A stretch of DNA of 64,000 nt, taken from NCBI RefSeq assembly GCF_000828055.2, contig NZ_CP010523.2, positions 4,278,001 to 4,342,000 of the forward strand, in the 5' to 3' direction. Below the pieces are notes generated by a model that saw only the letters and a program-made list of their open reading frames with translations, did not search any database and was not told the origin of the DNA. The stretch is from Klebsiella variicola. GTDB taxonomy: Bacteria > Pseudomonadota > Gammaproteobacteria > Enterobacterales > Enterobacteriaceae. The translations under genes and the position numbers were made by a program. Shown here piece by piece: positions 39,652 through 51,487 of this stretch; positions within the stretch are counted from its first letter, which is position 1; every line of letters starts with the position of its first letter.

Positions 39652-40947
39652 TCAGGCGTCGTTTCTGGCAATTAATCGTTCCGGGAGCAGGAAACTAAAA
39701 CGGGTTCCCTTGCCCACCGTGCTGTCGATCTCCAGCCGGCTGTCATGATGGTTGACCGCGTGTTTGACGATCGCCAGTCCCAGGCCGCTGCCCCCCGTTT
39801 GCCGGGAGCGAGCTTTATCCACCCGATAAAAACGCTCGGTCAAACGGGGAATATGCTCTGGCGCAATGCCTGGCCCATTATCCTCGACGCTGAACAGCGC
39901 CCCCTGCGGGGTCCGCTGCCAGCTGACGCGAATTTCGGTCCCCGGCGGGGTGTGGTTCACCGCGTTATAGACCAGATTGGAAATGGCGCTGCGCAGTTGC
40001 TCCTCATTACCCAGCACCTTGAGCTGCTCGTCAACGGTGAAGATCAGCGTCTGTTTCTCCTGGCTGAGAGTTTGCGCCTCGCGCTCCACCACCCGCAGCA
40101 TCATCGGCACGTCGATGCGGTCATTCATCGCCAGCGCCGGCGCGGCTTCAATGCGCGACAGCGTCAGCAACTGCTTCACCAGCCCTTCCATACGCTGAGT
40201 TTGCTCTCGCATGGTGTGCAGGGCTTTTTCCCGCGTCGCCCCCTCCAGTACCTGCTCCTGCATCATCTCCAGATAGCCCTGCAGCACCGTCAGCGGGGTG
40301 CGCAGTTCATGGCTGACGTTGGCGAAAAAGTTCCGCCGCGCCCCTTCCAGCTGATGCATCTGCGTCACGTCGCGCGCCACCATCAGCCACTGCTTATCGG
40401 TGTAAGGCATCACGCGAATTTCCAGATGGCGAGCGTTATTCAGCACCAGGTTGAGTGGCTTAGAAAAATCACGCTGTTTCAGATAGTTGGCGAACTCGGG
40501 ATAACGCAGGAGGTTGAGAATATTTTGGCCACTGTCGTCCGGCCAGCGCAGGTTTAAAATCTGCTGCGCCAGGCCATTACACCAGAAAATGGCCCCCTCT
40601 TCCGTGGTCAGTACAACCGCATCCGGCAGCGATTCCGCCCCGCTGCGAAAGCGTTTAATCAGGCTTCCCAGCTCGCGTCGACGCTTTTTATTACGCATCT
40701 GCATCTGATGCAGACCATACAGCAGCGGCTCCCAGCTGCCGCGTCCAGGCGGAGGAGTCATGCTCCGATCCACCCACAACCACCACGACAGGCGCATCAA
40801 ATTCCAGAAATGCCAGATCAGCAAACCGGTCACTGCCGCCAGTAAAAACCACGGCAGATGACCCACAAACGCCCCCAGAATCAGGGCCGGAATACACGCT
40901 AAAAAGAGCTCCAGCGCCAGCCTTTTCCATGACAGCCGTTCCAGCAC
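39652..40947 (-). CDS. phoR: Phosphate regulon sensor kinase PhoR
   Basis: PhoR (431 aa) is the membrane histidine kinase that phosphorylates PhoB under phosphate limitation, with sensing through PstSCAB-PhoU. Two N-terminal helices (about 10-60) are followed by a charged region, a PAS domain (about 95-190), the phospho-acceptor His213 in [10 protein letters not shown], and an HATPase domain with the N, G1 and G2 boxes ([32 protein letters not shown]). It lies 21 bases after phoB. Confidence 0.97.
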   Translation of the reverse strand: MLERLSWKRLALELFLACIPALILGAFVGHLPWFLLAAVTGLLIWHFWNLMRLSWWLWVDRSMTPPPGRGSWEPLLYGLHQMQMRNKKRRRELGSLIKRFRSGAESLPDAVVLTTEEGAIFWCNGLAQQILNLRWPDDSGQNILNLLRYPEFANYLKQRDFSKPLNLVLNNARHLEIRVMPYTDKQWLMVARDVTQMHQLEGARRNFFANVSHELRTPLTVLQGYLEMMQEQVLEGATREKALHTMREQTQRMEGLVKQLLTLSRIEAAPALAMNDRIDVPMMLRVVEREAQTLSQEKQTLIFTVDEQLKVLGNEEQLRSAISNLVYNAVNHTPPGTEIRVSWQRTPQGALFSVEDNGPGIAPEHIPRLTERFYRVDKARSRQTGGSGLGLAIVKHAVNHHDSRLEIDSTVGKGTRFSFLLPERLIARNDA

Positions 40948-40968
40948 GGGTCACACTCCTGTCAAAAT

Positions 40969-41658
40969 TCAGAAACGGGCGGAGAAACGATACCCCGTGC
41001 CGCGAACCGTTTGCACCATGCGATCATGGCCACTGTGTTCCAGCGCTTTGCGCAGGCGGCGAATATGGACGTCCACCGTGCGGTCTTCCACATAGACGTT
41101 GGTTCCCCAGACGTGGTTCAGCAGCTGCTCGCGGCTGTACACTCGCTCAGGATGGGTCATAAAGAAGTGCAATAATTTAAATTCCGTCGGCCCCATGTCC
41201 AGCGGACTGTCGCCGGTCATCACCCGATGCGACGAAGGGTCGAGGCTCAGACCCTGCATTTCGATCACCTCTTCCACCGCCATCGGCGAAATACGGCGCA
41301 TCACCGCTTTAATCCGCGCCACCAGTTCTTTCGGTGAGAAAGGCTTGGTAATGTAGTCGTCCGCGCCGGTCTCCAGGCCGCGAACACGATCCTCTTCTTC
41401 TCCACGCGCGGTCAGCATCACAACCGGGATATCCCGCGTCATCGCCTCGCGCTTGAGCAACTTAATAAACTGCAGCCCCGAACCACCCGGCAGCATCCAG
41501 TCAAGGAGAATCAAATCAGGCCAGGGTTCATTGAGTTGATTCACCGCGCTGTCATAATCTTCCGCCTCAACGGGCTGAAAGCCATTTTGCTCCAGAACAA
41601 AGCAGACCATTTCGCGGATTGGAGCTTCATCTTCAACGACCAGAATTCTTCTCGCCAT
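40969..41658 (-). CDS. phoB: Phosphate regulon response regulator PhoB
   Basis: PhoB (229 aa) is an OmpR-family response regulator that activates Pho-box genes, including phoA and psiF in this window. The receiver domain has Asp53 (LLDWMLPG) as phosphorylation site, with acidic Glu9/Asp10 and Lys105-type residues. The C-terminal winged helix (about 130-225) includes [18 protein letters not shown] Pho box lies upstream for autoregulation. Confidence 0.98.
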   Translation of the reverse strand: MARRILVVEDEAPIREMVCFVLEQNGFQPVEAEDYDSAVNQLNEPWPDLILLDWMLPGGSGLQFIKLLKREAMTRDIPVVMLTARGEEEDRVRGLETGADDYITKPFSPKELVARIKAVMRRISPMAVEEVIEMQGLSLDPSSHRVMTGDSPLDMGPTEFKLLHFFMTHPERVYSREQLLNHVWGTNVYVEDRTVDVHIRRLRKALEHSGHDRMVQTVRGTGYRFSARF

Positions 41659-41684
41659 TATTTACCCTGTGTTTTTTAGCCATC

Positions 41685-41737
41685 AGTATAGAAGTGCGGC
41701 GTCATTATGCGTCACTTTTGTGACAGATTTATGAAAA
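41685..41737 (-). promoter_or_regulatory. phoB promoter with Pho box
   Basis: On the minus strand two 7-bp Pho repeats, TTTTCAT and CTGTCAC, are 4 bp apart (41720-41737), with a further GTGACGC unit in 11-bp phase, upstream of a TATACT -10 (41685-41690). This resembles the known E. coli phoB control region. Confidence 0.75.
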
Positions 41738-41840
41738 AAATGACGGTCTGATGATCGGGTAATTTGAAGCATGACGCGGACTTACCCCGCGCCGACAAAT
41801 GATATACTGCCGCCCATGCTTTTTTCGCTAGGGAAGATTT

Positions 41841-43046
41841 ATGCGCCTCCTTCACACCTCCGACTGGCATTTGGGCCAGAATTTTTACAGCAAAAGCCGC
41901 GCGGCAGAACACGACGCTTTTCTTACCTGGCTGCTGGCCCGCGCGCAGGAGCATGAAGTCGACGCCATTATCGTGGCTGGCGATATTTTTGATACCGGCT
42001 CGCCGCCGAGCTATGCCCGCGAGCTGTATAACCGTTTTGTCGTCCAGTTGCAGCAGACCGGCTGTCGCCTGGTGGTGCTGGCGGGCAATCACGATTCAGT
42101 GGCGATGCTCAATGAGTCCCGCGATATTCTCGCCTTTTTGCACACCACCGTGGTGGCGAACGCCGGCTACGCGCCCATTGAGCTGCCGTTGCGCGACGGC
42201 ACCCCTGGCGCCATCTTTTGCCCGGTGCCGTTTTTACGCCCCCGCGAGCTGGTTACCAGTCAGGCCGGCCACTCCGGTCGGGAAAAACAGCAACAGCTAC
42301 TGCAGGCCATCAGCGACTATTATCAGGAGCAGTATCAGCAGGCCTGCGCGCTGCGCGGCGATCGGCCGCTGCCCATCATTGCCAGCGGCCACCTGACCAC
42401 CGTCGGCGCCAGCAAAAGCGATGCCGTCCGCGACATTTACATCGGCACGCTGGATGCCTTTCCGGCGCAACACTTCCCGCCTGCCGACTACATTGCGCTG
42501 GGCCATATTCATCGGGCGCAGGTGGTCGGTGGCTGCGAGCACATCCGCTACAGCGGCTCGCCGCTGCCGCTGAGCTTCGATGAAACCGGCAAAGCCAAAT
42601 CGGTGCACCTGGTGAGTTTTAACGACGGGCGCCTCAGCGCCGTGGAAACCCTGGAGGTGCCCGTGACCCAGCCGCTGGCAGTGATCAAAGGCGATCTGGC
42701 CGCCATCACCGCCCAGCTGGAGCAGTGGCGCGGCGTCGAGCAGGACCCGCCGGTGTGGCTGGATATCGAAATTACCACCGAGGACTACCTGCACGATATT
42801 CAGCGTCATATTCAGGCGCTGACGGAGGATCTGCCGGTGGAAGTGTTGCTGGTACGACGCAGCCGCGAGCAGCGCGAGAAAATATTGCTCAACGCCCAGC
42901 GGGAGACCCTTAGCGAACTGAAGGTGGAAGAGGTGTTCGAGCGCCGGCTGGCGCTGACCGAGATTGACGATGACAAGCGCGCCCGGCTGCACGAGCTGTT
43001 CACCCATACGCTGCATACGCTCACCGCGGAGGACGAAAACGCATGA
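41841..43046 (+). CDS. sbcD: DNA double-strand break nuclease SbcD (Mre11)
   Basis: SbcD is the Mre11-like nuclease of SbcCD, which cleaves hairpins and protein-blocked DNA ends. The 401-residue protein has the phosphoesterase motifs HTSDWHLG (near 5-12), [16 protein letters not shown] and ALGHIHRAQ. The next gene, sbcC, overlaps it by four bases (ATGA), showing coupled translation. It is divergent from phoB. Confidence 0.97.
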   Translation: MRLLHTSDWHLGQNFYSKSRAAEHDAFLTWLLARAQEHEVDAIIVAGDIFDTGSPPSYARELYNRFVVQLQQTGCRLVVLAGNHDSVAMLNESRDILAFLHTTVVANAGYAPIELPLRDGTPGAIFCPVPFLRPRELVTSQAGHSGREKQQQLLQAISDYYQEQYQQACALRGDRPLPIIASGHLTTVGASKSDAVRDIYIGTLDAFPAQHFPPADYIALGHIHRAQVVGGCEHIRYSGSPLPLSFDETGKAKSVHLVSFNDGRLSAVETLEVPVTQPLAVIKGDLAAITAQLEQWRGVEQDPPVWLDIEITTEDYLHDIQRHIQALTEDLPVEVLLVRRSREQREKILLNAQRETLSELKVEEVFERRLALTEIDDDKRARLHELFTHTLHTLTAEDENA

Positions 43047-46000
43047 AAATCCTCAGTCTGCGTCTGAAAAACCTCAACTCCCTGAAGGGTGAATGGAAGA
43101 TAGACTTTACCGCCGAGCCGTTCGTCAGCAACGGCCTGTTCGCCATTACCGGCGCCACCGGCGCCGGCAAAACCACCCTGCTCGATGCCATTTGCCTGGC
43201 GCTTTATCACGAGACGCCGCGCCTGAATAAAGTTTCCCAGTCGCAAAATGACCTGATGACCCGCGATACCGCCGAATGTCTGGCGGAAGTCGAGTTTGAA
43301 GTCAAAGGCACCGCCTACCGCGCTTTCTGGAGCCAGAACCGGGCACGCAACCAACCGGATGGCAATCTGCAGGCGCCCCGCGTCGAGCTGGCACGCTGCG
43401 CCGACGGCAAAATCCTCGCCGATAAGGTCTCGGACAAACTGGAGCAAACCGCGACGCTCACCGGGCTCGACTATGGCCGTTTCACCCGCTCGATGCTGCT
43501 TTCCCAGGGACAATTTGCCGCCTTCCTGAACGCGAAGCCGAGCGATCGCGCGGAGCTGCTGGAGGAGCTGACCGGCACGGAAATCTACGGCCAGATTTCG
43601 GCCATGGTCTACGAACAGCACAAAGCCGCTCGCCACGCGCTGGAGAAGTTCGAAGCCCAGGCGGCGGGCATCGTTCTGCTGACGGAAGCGCAGCAGCAGG
43701 CGCTGCAGGAAAGTTTGCAGGTACTCACTGACGAAGAAAAAACCCTGCTAACGCAGCAGCAAAACCAGCAACAGCAGCTTCAGTGGCTGACGCGCTGCGA
43801 CGAGCTGGCGCAGCAGCACCAGCAGGCGGTTAGCCGGCAACAGCAGGCCCGCCAGGCGCTGACCGACGCCGCCCCGGCGCTGGCGAAGCTTGAGCTGGCG
43901 CAGCCGGCCGCCCAGCTGCGCCCCCTGTGGGAGCGTCAGCAGGAACAGGTGGCAGGTCTGGCGCAAACCCGGCAACGGATCAACGAAGTAAATGCTCGCT
44001 TACTTGCCTGCACCGCGCAGCGCGCGCGCATCCGCCGCAGCGCCCTGCACGCTCAGCAGCAGCGTCAGGCTGAACTGACGGACCTGGCGCAGTGGCTGGC
44101 GGCCCATGACCGATTCCGCTTATGGGGCCAGGAGATTGCCGGCTGGCGGGCGCAATTCTCGCAACTGGCGCGCGATAAACAGCAGTTAACGGCTCAGACC
44201 ACCCGCCTGGCCGCGCTGCGCCAGAAACTCAGCGCTCTGCCGGCCAGCTCCCTGTCATTGTCCGCAGAGGAAGTCGCGGCGGCGATGGCGCAGCAAACGC
44301 AATCGCGGCCGCTGCGCCAGCGGCTGCTCTCCCTGCATGAACAGCATCAGCAGTTGCACAAACGCCTGCGGCAGAGCGCCGAGAACATCCAGCAGGCGCA
44401 AACGGAGCAGGCAAAACTCAATGCCACCCTGACGCAACGTCGGGAGCAATATAAAGACAAAAACCAGCACTATCTCGACCTGAAGGCGCTCTGCCAGCGG
44501 GAAGAAACGATTAAAGATCTGGAAGGTTACCGCGCCCGGCTTGAGGCGGGGAAGCCCTGCCCGCTGTGCGGATCCTGTGAACATCCGGCGATTGAGCAAT
44601 ACGCCTCCCTAACGGTCACGGATAATCAGCGCCGCCGCGACGCGCTGGAAAAAGAGGTCGCCGCGCTGAAAGAAGAAGGTCTGCTGGTCCTCGGGCAGGT
44701 CAACGCCCTGACGCAGCAGCTCCAGCGTGAGACCGAAGCGGCCCGGCGGCTCACAGAGGAAGAGCAAGCGCTCACTAAAGCGTGGCAGGAAACCTGCGCC
44801 GCTCTGCAGGTCACGCGGGATATTGCGCAAGAGATAAACAACTGGATGCAGGAGCAGGAGCGCTACGAGCAGCAGCTCTATCAGCTCAGCCAGCGTCTGA
44901 TGTTACAGAGCCAGCTCAACGACCAGCAAGCGCTGGAGCGCCAGGCTCACCAGCAGCTGGAGACCACGCGCCAGGGGCTGGAGAACGCCCTGCAGACGCT
45001 GTCGCTCAGCCTGCCGGAAGAAGGCGCAGAAGCCGCCTGGCTGCACGCTCGCGAAAGCGAATTTGCCCGGTGGCAGGCGCAACAGACGCGGCATGGCGTG
45101 CTCCAGGAGCAGATCGCCGCCCTGAAACCGCTGCTCGATACGCTGCCGCCCGGCGATGAGGATGACGCGGAGGCTGAGCCGGTGATCCCGGACAACTGGC
45201 GCGAAATCCACGAGGAATGCCTGTCGCTGCACAGCCAGCTTGTCGCCCAGCAGCAACTGGAGACCGAAGAAACGGCGCGCGTACATCAGTCACAGACGCA
45301 ATTCACGACTGCCCTGGCCGCCAGCCGCTTCAACGATCGGGAGGCGTTCCTCGCCGCGCTGCTGGATGACGAGACCGCCCAGCGGCTGACGCAGTTAAAA
45401 CAGTCGCTTGAGCAGCAGCTTCAGCAAGCGACGGTGCTCTGCGAGCAGGCGACTCAGCAGCAACAGGCGCATCTGGCGCTGCGGCCGCAAGGATCAGACG
45501 CGGACGGCCCCACCCTGCAAACGCAGCTGCACGCCCTGGCCCAGCGGCTGCGGGACAACACGACCCGTCAGGGTGAGATCCGCCAGCAGCTCAGGCAGGA
45601 TAATGAAAGCCGCCAGCAGCAGCAGGCGCTGGGGCAGCAGATTGCAGAGGCGGCGCAGCTGGCGGACGACTGGGGCTATCTGAATTCGCTGATCGGCTCC
45701 AGCACCGGCGACCGGTTCCGCAAATTCGCCCAGGGGCTGACGCTGGATAATCTGGTCTGGCTGGCAAACCAGCAGCTCAACCGCCTGCACGGCCGCTATC
45801 TGCTGCAACGCAAGGCCAGCGAGGCGCTGGAGCTGGAGGTGGTCGATACCTGGCAGGCCGACGCCGTGCGCGACACCCGCACTCTCTCCGGCGGCGAAAG
45901 TTTCCTCGTCAGCCTGGCGCTGGCCCTGGCGCTGTCAGACCTGGTGAGCCATAAGACACGGATTGACTCCCTGTTTCTCGATGAAGGCTTTGGCACCCTC

Positions 46001-46180
46001 GACAGCGAAACGCTGGATACGGCGCTGGACGCCCTGGATGCCCTTAACGCCAGCGGCAAAATTATCGGGGTGATCAGCCACGTGGAGGCAATGAAGGAAC
46101 GTATTCCGGTGCAGATCAAAGTGAAGAAGATAAATGGCCTGGGCTACAGTCGGCTGGACAGAGTGTTTGCGGTGGAGTGA
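43043..46180 (+). CDS. sbcC: DNA double-strand break repair ATPase SbcC (Rad50)
   Basis: SbcC (1045 aa) is the Rad50-like SMC-type ATPase partner of SbcD. Walker A is GATGAGKTT (37-45), the zinc hook is CPLC (Cys506, Cys509) between two long Gln-rich coiled coils, the ABC signature LSGGES is near residue 947 and Walker B is LFLDEGFG near 976. Length is close to E. coli (1048). In K-12 araJ follows; here a REPIN-like repeat and mak come next. Confidence 0.97.
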   Translation: MKILSLRLKNLNSLKGEWKIDFTAEPFVSNGLFAITGATGAGKTTLLDAICLALYHETPRLNKVSQSQNDLMTRDTAECLAEVEFEVKGTAYRAFWSQNRARNQPDGNLQAPRVELARCADGKILADKVSDKLEQTATLTGLDYGRFTRSMLLSQGQFAAFLNAKPSDRAELLEELTGTEIYGQISAMVYEQHKAARHALEKFEAQAAGIVLLTEAQQQALQESLQVLTDEEKTLLTQQQNQQQQLQWLTRCDELAQQHQQAVSRQQQARQALTDAAPALAKLELAQPAAQLRPLWERQQEQVAGLAQTRQRINEVNARLLACTAQRARIRRSALHAQQQRQAELTDLAQWLAAHDRFRLWGQEIAGWRAQFSQLARDKQQLTAQTTRLAALRQKLSALPASSLSLSAEEVAAAMAQQTQSRPLRQRLLSLHEQHQQLHKRLRQSAENIQQAQTEQAKLNATLTQRREQYKDKNQHYLDLKALCQREETIKDLEGYRARLEAGKPCPLCGSCEHPAIEQYASLTVTDNQRRRDALEKEVAALKEEGLLVLGQVNALTQQLQRETEAARRLTEEEQALTKAWQETCAALQVTRDIAQEINNWMQEQERYEQQLYQLSQRLMLQSQLNDQQALERQAHQQLETTRQGLENALQTLSLSLPEEGAEAAWLHARESEFARWQAQQTRHGVLQEQIAALKPLLDTLPPGDEDDAEAEPVIPDNWREIHEECLSLHSQLVAQQQLETEETARVHQSQTQFTTALAASRFNDREAFLAALLDDETAQRLTQLKQSLEQQLQQATVLCEQATQQQQAHLALRPQGSDADGPTLQTQLHALAQRLRDNTTRQGEIRQQLRQDNESRQQQQALGQQIAEAAQLADDWGYLNSLIGSSTGDRFRKFAQGLTLDNLVWLANQQLNRLHGRYLLQRKASEALELEVVDTWQADAVRDTRTLSGGESFLVSLALALALSDLVSHKTRIDSLFLDEGFGTLDSETLDTALDALDALNASGKIIGVISHVEAMKERIPVQIKVKKINGLGYSRLDRVFAVE

Positions 46181-46200
46181 GGTCTGAATTATGGCGATGT

Positions 46201-46380
46201 CCCCTCACCCTAACCCTCTCCCGGAGGGAGAGGGAACCGTCCGGCGCCGGTCTGTAATTTCGCACGCTATTGCGATTCCCCCTCTCCCTGCAGGGTGAGG
46301 GGTTCCCGGCCACTGCCTCAACCACCCGCACCGTACCGCTTTTCTCCCTCTCCCTGCGGGGAGAGGGCCGGGGTGAGGGG
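46201..46380. repeat. REPIN-like palindromic repeat element
   Basis: The first 22 bases (46201-46222) and the last 22 (46359-46380) are inverted repeats matching at 20 of 22 positions. Each end has its own internal stem (CCCTCTCC/GGAGAGGG). A third, degenerate unit (about 46278-46302) lies in the middle. This is the arrangement of two REP sequences in opposite orientation. The motif is common between genes in gamma-proteobacteria. It fills the sbcC-mak gap. Confidence 0.8.
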
Positions 46381-46386
46381 AGCGGT

Positions 46387-47301
46387 TCAGGTCCCCTGGA
46401 GCGGCCATAGCCAGGCCGCGCCGCGTACTCCGCTGGAGTCACCGTGCAACGCTTTGCGGATCGGCGTTTCACACTCGCCGCCGAAGACCCACTGCTTCAC
46501 CAGGTCCGGTACCGTTTGATACAGACGCTCGACGTTGCTCATCCCGCCGCCCAGCACGATAACGTCCGGGTCGAGGATATTCACCACGTGGGCCAGCGAT
46601 TTCGCCAGCCGCTGTTCATAGCGGCTCAGCGCCAGTTCGGCCTTTTCGTCACCTTCGCCCACCAGACGCATAATCTCGCTGCCAGTTAACCCCTTGCCGC
46701 TCAGCCGCTGGTAGTCGGTGGCAAAGCCGGTGCCGGAGATAAAGGTTTCGATACATCCCTGTTTACCGCAGTAGCAGGGCACTTCGGCGCGATAGCGCAG
46801 CTCATCGTCGTTCATCCACGGCAGCGGGTTATGCCCCCACTCGCCGGCGTTACCGTTGCCGCCGATATGCGCCCGCCCGTTGAGCGACACCCCGGCGCCG
46901 CAGCCGGTGCCGATAATCACCGCAAACACCGTTTGCGCCCCCGCCGCCGCGCCGTCCACCGCCTCCGACACCGCCAGACAGTTGGCGTCGTTGGCCAGCC
47001 GGACTTCACGCTCAAGGCGCAGGCTGAGATCCTTATCAAAGGGCTGGCCGTTGAGCCAGGTCGAGTTGGCGTTTTTCACCACCCCGGTATAGGGCGAAAT
47101 TGTGCCAGGAATGCCCATCCCCACGGTACCCTGCTGCCCGGTCGCCTGCTCGGCCATCGCTACCAGGGTGGCGATAGTCTCGATGGTTTGCCGGTAGTCC
47201 TCACGCGGCGTGGGTAACCGGTGGCGAAACAGCTGCTCTCCCTGGTCGCTCAGGGCTATCACTTCGGTTTTTGTTCCACCTAAATCAATACCAATACGCA
47301 C
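46387..47301 (-). CDS. mak: Fructokinase Mak (ROK family)
   Basis: Mak phosphorylates fructose (and weakly mannose) with ATP. The 304-residue ROK protein has the phosphate loop [10 protein letters not shown] near its start, the [10 protein letters not shown] catalytic Asp segment, and the zinc motif with GHNPLPW...[10 protein letters not shown]. The start is GTG at 47301: GAGGAG stands 7 bases upstream and the protein then begins as in E. coli; the longer open frame is not used. It is divergent from rdgC. Confidence 0.95.
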   Translation of the reverse strand: MRIGIDLGGTKTEVIALSDQGEQLFRHRLPTPREDYRQTIETIATLVAMAEQATGQQGTVGMGIPGTISPYTGVVKNANSTWLNGQPFDKDLSLRLEREVRLANDANCLAVSEAVDGAAAGAQTVFAVIIGTGCGAGVSLNGRAHIGGNGNAGEWGHNPLPWMNDDELRYRAEVPCYCGKQGCIETFISGTGFATDYQRLSGKGLTGSEIMRLVGEGDEKAELALSRYEQRLAKSLAHVVNILDPDVIVLGGGMSNVERLYQTVPDLVKQWVFGGECETPIRKALHGDSSGVRGAAWLWPLQGT

Positions 47302-47392
47302 GCTCAGCTCCTCACCCCGATTAACAATGCAAGCATAGCGACAATTCGCTATCATGCCCGCCTGATTTAACGACAAAGCCGTGGAAATTATC

Positions 47393-48304
47393 ATGCTGTG
47401 GTTCAAAAATTTAATGGTTTACCGTCTCAGCCGCGATATCGAATTGCGCGCCGAGGAGATGGAAAAACAGCTGGCCGAGCTGACATTTACCCCGTGTGGC
47501 AGCCAGGATATGGCGAAAACCGGTTGGGTGTCGCCGATGGGATCGCACAGCGACGCGCTGACGCATACGGCAAACGGCCAGATCATTATCTGCGCGCGTA
47601 AAGAAGAAAAGATCCTGCCGTCGCCGGTGATCAAGCAGGCGCTGGAGGCGAAGATCCAGAAGCTGGAAGCCGATCAGGGCCGCAAGCTGAAGAAGACCGA
47701 GAAAGATTCCCTGAAAGATGAAGTGTTGCACTCGCTGCTGCCGCGCGCCTTCAGCCGCTTCAGCCAGACGATGATGTGGATCGATACCGTTAACGGCCTG
47801 ATCATGGTGGACTGCGCCAGCGCGAAGAAAGCGGAAGACACGCTGGCCCTGCTGCGTAAAACCCTCGGTTCACTGCCGGTGGTGCCGCTGACCCTGGAGA
47901 ATCCGATTGAGCTGACGCTGACCGAGTGGGTCCGCTCCGGCACCGTGGCGCAGGGCTTCCAGCTGCTGGATGAAGCCGAGCTGAAAGCGATGCTGGAAGA
48001 TGGCGGCGTGATCCGCGCCAAGAAACAGGATCTGGTAAGTGACGAAATCGCCGTGCACATTGAGGCCGGGAAGGTCGTCACCAAGCTGGCGCTGGACTGG
48101 CAGCAGCGTATTCAGTTTGTGATCTGCGACGATGCGTCAATTAAGCGCCTCAAGTTCTGCGATGAATTACGTGACCAAAACGAAGATATCGATCGGGAAG
48201 ATTTCGCCCAGCGCTTTGACGCCGACTTTATCTTAATGACCGGCGAGCTGGCTGCCCTGATCCAAAGCCTGGTAGAAGGGCTCGGCGGCGAAGCGCAGCG
48301 CTAA
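47393..48304 (+). CDS. rdgC: Recombination-associated protein RdgC
   Basis: RdgC (303 aa) is a ring-shaped, non-specific DNA-binding protein that inhibits RecA-driven recombination. It begins [18 protein letters not shown] and includes [12 protein letters not shown] and [36 protein letters not shown], as in E. coli. ATG 47393 is chosen over the in-frame ATG four codons upstream on similarity. The Shine-Dalgarno (GTGGAA) is weak, as in E. coli. Confidence 0.96.
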
Positions 48305-48311
48305 GCGCCGC

Positions 48312-48364
48312 TTTCCTTCCTGCCAGGCAGGAAGGAAAAAACAACCCGGCGGCAGGCGCCGGGT
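48312..48364. terminator. Palindrome and terminator hairpin between rdgC and ppnP
   Basis: A 27-bp near-perfect palindrome (48312-48338) lies just after rdgC, followed by an 8-bp stem ACCCGGCG/CGCCGGGT (48344-48364) with a T run on its leftward side (A run 48336-48341 on the plus strand). The second is a good ppnP terminator. Confidence 0.7.
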
Positions 48365-48375
48365 GTCACTCTGGC

Positions 48376-48729
<354 letters not shown>

Positions 48730-48737
48730 TTAACACA

Positions 48738-49418
48738 TTAGACCAATAGTTCTGCCGCCAGTCGGGAAACCAGCACATTCGACAGCAAAACCGGGACGTC
48801 CAGGGCTTTTTGTAACACATCGCGGTGATGCTGATAGTAACCGAGACAGTCGAGGACCAGCACGTCGGCGCCCTGCTCCAGCAGCGTTTTGCCGGCGCTT
48901 AATAACTCACTGTCGCTGCCGGTAAAAGGGTTGGCCAGCGCGTAGTACGGCGACTTTTCCAGCGAGAGCCACTTTTGCCGCTGCATAGGCATGATCTCTT
49001 CCACCGGCACGATCACCCCCACCTGATGCCCATCGACGATCGACGCCACCAGCGGCGGGATGATCCGCTGCGGCTCAAGAAGGATCGCATGGTGGGTGGT
49101 AAAACCGCTTAACTGTTCGGAGCTAAGCAACAGGATCACATCATAGTTCTGCCGATCCAGCATCGCGATCACGCTGCGGATATCGCGTTCAATTTTCTGC
49201 CGCGATACCATCACCAGCTGGTTATCATTGAGCAAGGTCAGCAGGCCCTGCTCGCCGTCACCCACCGCGTACTCTTTGGTTACCTCAGCATGTGTCATAT
49301 CGCCCAGCAAACTAATGTGGGTGATCTGTTCTTCCCTGATATGTTCGGTCAGGAGCGGCAACACTCCCGCCAGCGGCACAACGCCGATGGTCAAAATTGC
49401 CATCGTTGCACTACTCAT
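48738..49418 (-). CDS. aroM: AroM family protein
   Basis: AroM (226 aa) is a conserved protein in the aroL region whose function is unknown. Sequence from [10 protein letters not shown] to [20 protein letters not shown] follows E. coli AroM. In E. coli it belongs to the TyrR-controlled aroL-yaiA-aroM transcript. Here 249 bases and a hairpin with a downstream T run separate it from yaiA, so separate expression is possible. Confidence 0.93.
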   Translation of the reverse strand: MSSATMAILTIGVVPLAGVLPLLTEHIREEQITHISLLGDMTHAEVTKEYAVGDGEQGLLTLLNDNQLVMVSRQKIERDIRSVIAMLDRQNYDVILLLSSEQLSGFTTHHAILLEPQRIIPPLVASIVDGHQVGVIVPVEEIMPMQRQKWLSLEKSPYYALANPFTGSDSELLSAGKTLLEQGADVLVLDCLGYYQHHRDVLQKALDVPVLLSNVLVSRLAAELLV

Positions 49419-49604
49419 ATCATGTACCTTTTCACTACCACTGCTTCAAGACAGACTTACCACACACGGCATCCGCCCCCCTGGTGAGTAAAAATCAACC
49501 GTCGAGAAGCGTAGCAGTTCCGCGCCGCGGTTGAATGTAAAGATTGCCGGGCGACAGCGGCGTGCCTGAAAAATCCGTGTGTTAGATATTCATTAGTACG
49601 ACTG

Positions 49605-49660
49605 ATAAATAAAAAATGTGAGATACGCCCGATATTGCCAGTATGGCCGGCAATCCGGGC
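49605..49660 (-). terminator. Imperfect terminator-like hairpin after yaiA
   Basis: Leftward, an imperfect stem starting GCCCG-ATTGCC (49627-49660) is followed about ten bases later by a T-rich run. It could partly end the aroL-yaiA transcript before aroM. Confidence 0.45.
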
Positions 49661-49667
49661 TCAGGGG

Positions 49668-49859
49668 TTACGACTTATCAGGATCTTCATAGCGCCGCTT
49701 GGCATCCACGGCTTCCTGCTCGGTAGGATGTTCGCTGATCAGCGAATTGGGTTCAGGATAATCCGCGCGGAGTTGATACCAGGTGACGGTCTGACCCTGC
49801 GGGCCTTTCTCTACCGCAACCACGCGCGCTTCTCTCGGATATGGGGGCCTGTTTGGCAT
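49668..49859 (-). CDS. yaiA: Small protein YaiA
   Basis: YaiA is a 63-residue soluble protein of unknown function encoded in the aroL operon. KPPYPREA-like start (here [14 protein letters not shown]), [27 protein letters not shown] and the ending RYEDPDKS follow E. coli. GAAGGAAG gives the ribosome site at ATG 49859; the in-frame ATG eleven codons upstream is not used. Confidence 0.94.
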   Translation of the reverse strand: MPNRPPYPREARVVAVEKGPQGQTVTWYQLRADYPEPNSLISEHPTEQEAVDAKRRYEDPDKS

Positions 49860-49930
49860 AGTTCTTCCTTCTTCTGGTATCAGAACTATCAAGTATAGGC
49901 GCCCCTCGCCGCCTTAATGTAAGTAAATTC

Positions 49931-50464
49931 TTAACTTACCGGGGTTGCCGTCGCGCCGCACAGCATGGTCATAATCTGCTCCACCACCCGATCCGGGGAG
50001 GCCGTGGCATCGACAATATGATGGGCGGCATCACGGTATAAGGCTTCGCGCTGCGCCAACACCTCGCCCACTTCCTCACGTACCGGCTTACCGGTAAGCG
50101 TCGGCCGCTGTTCGGCTTTTGGGTAGGCCTCCAGACGATCAATGAGCGCCGACACCGAGGCCTGCAGATAGATCACCACGCCGTTCTCCCGCATAAACTG
50201 GCGATTACCTTCCGCCAGCACAATACCGCCGCCGGTGGCGATCACCGTATTCGGCAGAGTCACGGCCTTCAGCGACAGGGTCTCCAGTTCGCGAAAACGC
50301 GCCCACCCTTCTGCCTGCACGATCTCGGCCACCGTCCGCTGCTCATGGGCCTGCAGCCGATGATCGGTATCGGAGAACTGAAAATGCCGCGCTCGCGCCA
50401 GCGCATGACCGACGGTGGTTTTACCGCAGCCGCGTGGCCCGATGAGAAAGATTGGCTGTGTCAT
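49931..50464 (-). CDS. aroL: Shikimate kinase AroL
   Basis: AroL (shikimate kinase II) phosphorylates shikimate in aromatic amino-acid synthesis. The 177-residue P-loop protein has [11 protein letters not shown] (9-19), FSDTDHRL (about 29-36), FRELE and ATGGGIVL. E. coli AroL is 174 residues. Upstream are TyrR-box-like sequences, matching known TyrR control. Confidence 0.96.
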   Translation of the reverse strand: MTQPIFLIGPRGCGKTTVGHALARARHFQFSDTDHRLQAHEQRTVAEIVQAEGWARFRELETLSLKAVTLPNTVIATGGGIVLAEGNRQFMRENGVVIYLQASVSALIDRLEAYPKAEQRPTLTGKPVREEVGEVLAQREALYRDAAHHIVDATASPDRVVEQIMTMLCGATATPVS

Positions 50465-50545
50465 GACCGAAGACCCCCTGGTTCCGCCTGTCGTAAAATA
50501 TGAAAACGAAAGAACGTATTATCGCTGTTTGTTCCGTAACGTAGT

Positions 50546-50650
50546 CGTAAACAAAACGTTACACAACTTCTTTACACCCCATCACCACAGTGACAAAAGG
50601 GGCTCTTGATGTAAACTTATCATTGCATTAAGTGTTTAACCAGCTTTACT
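50546..50650. promoter_or_regulatory. TyrR-box-like sites between aroL and the DUF2076 gene
   Basis: Three matches to TGTAAA-N6-TTTACA are seen: 50546-50563 (CGTAAA/GTTACA), 50610-50627 (TGTAAA/ATTGCA) and 50633-50650 (TGTTTA/TTTACT). The last two are 23 bp apart centre to centre, a spacing known for cooperating TyrR boxes. The 327-base divergent region serves aroL leftward and possibly the DUF2076 gene rightward. Confidence 0.6.
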
Positions 50651-50791
50651 TTCGGCTGGGCGTTATTTTTTATCCAACGCTGGCGTAAACGGTAACACAT
50701 TTATGCATAGCTTTACGAAGCAACATATTTACAACATCGTGTTTCAGACGCACCCTGATGCCTATTCGACAGTGTGACAGAGGAATGTAAC

Positions 50792-51487
50792 ATGCAATCT
50801 GAAGAACAACGCCTTATTGATGGACTGTTTTCCCGGCTAAAAGAGGCTGAGGCGCACAGTGCATCGCGCGATACCAGCGCCGAGGAGCGGATTGCCCAAC
50901 ATGTGAGCGCGCAGCCGGCGGCCCCCTACTATATGGCGCAAACCATTCTTATCCAGGAAGCCGCGATTAAACAGCTTAACGATCGCATCCAGGCGCTGGA
51001 GAGCCAGGTCAGCCAGCTGCAGGCGGCGAAGCCCAGCAGCGGCGGATTCCTCTCCGGCCTGTTTGGCGGTGGCGGCTCGTCACGCGGCTCTGACCCCATC
51101 CCGGGCGCGGAGCAATACGGTCGCCCGCAGGCCAGCGCCCAGCCGCAGTATGCCTCGCCGCAACAGCAACCGAACTATGCCCCGCAGGCAGCGGCACGCG
51201 GCGGCGGCTTTATGGCGGGCGCGCTGCAAACGGCCGCAGGCGTAGCGGGCGGCGTGGTGCTGGGCAATATGCTGACCAACATGTTCAGCGGCTCGCACCC
51301 GCAGGAGATCGTTAATATCATCGAAGAGCAGCCGCAGCCTGATGCCGCCGCGCAGGACGCCACCGCGGGTGACGATCCGTTCCGCCAGGGAGACGATCAG
51401 TTCCTTGCCGACAACACCTGGAACGACGACTTCGACGCCGGCTTTGGCGACGATGATATTGGCAGCGACGACGATAGCTGGGTTTAA
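50792..51487 (+). CDS. DUF2076 domain-containing protein
   Basis: This 231-residue protein of unknown function has a conserved N-terminal part (residues 1-70: [19 protein letters not shown] and a helix [27 protein letters not shown] that looks coiled-coil), a low-complexity Gly/Ser/Gln/Pro middle with [10 protein letters not shown] and [25 protein letters not shown], and an acidic tail rich in Asp. ATG 50792 has GAGGAA upstream. It is not present beside aroL in K-12. Its end overlaps the yaiI end by four bases. Confidence 0.88.
   Translation: MQSEEQRLIDGLFSRLKEAEAHSASRDTSAEERIAQHVSAQPAAPYYMAQTILIQEAAIKQLNDRIQALESQVSQLQAAKPSSGGFLSGLFGGGGSSRGSDPIPGAEQYGRPQASAQPQYASPQQQPNYAPQAAARGGGFMAGALQTAAGVAGGVVLGNMLTNMFSGSHPQEIVNIIEEQPQPDAAAQDATAGDDPFRQGDDQFLADNTWNDDFDAGFGDDDIGSDDDSWV

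Noticed and set aside
46201-46380. CRISPR-like array
   Set aside because: The repeats are inverted and not evenly spaced, there are no unique spacers of constant size, and no cas genes are near. A REPIN explains the pattern.
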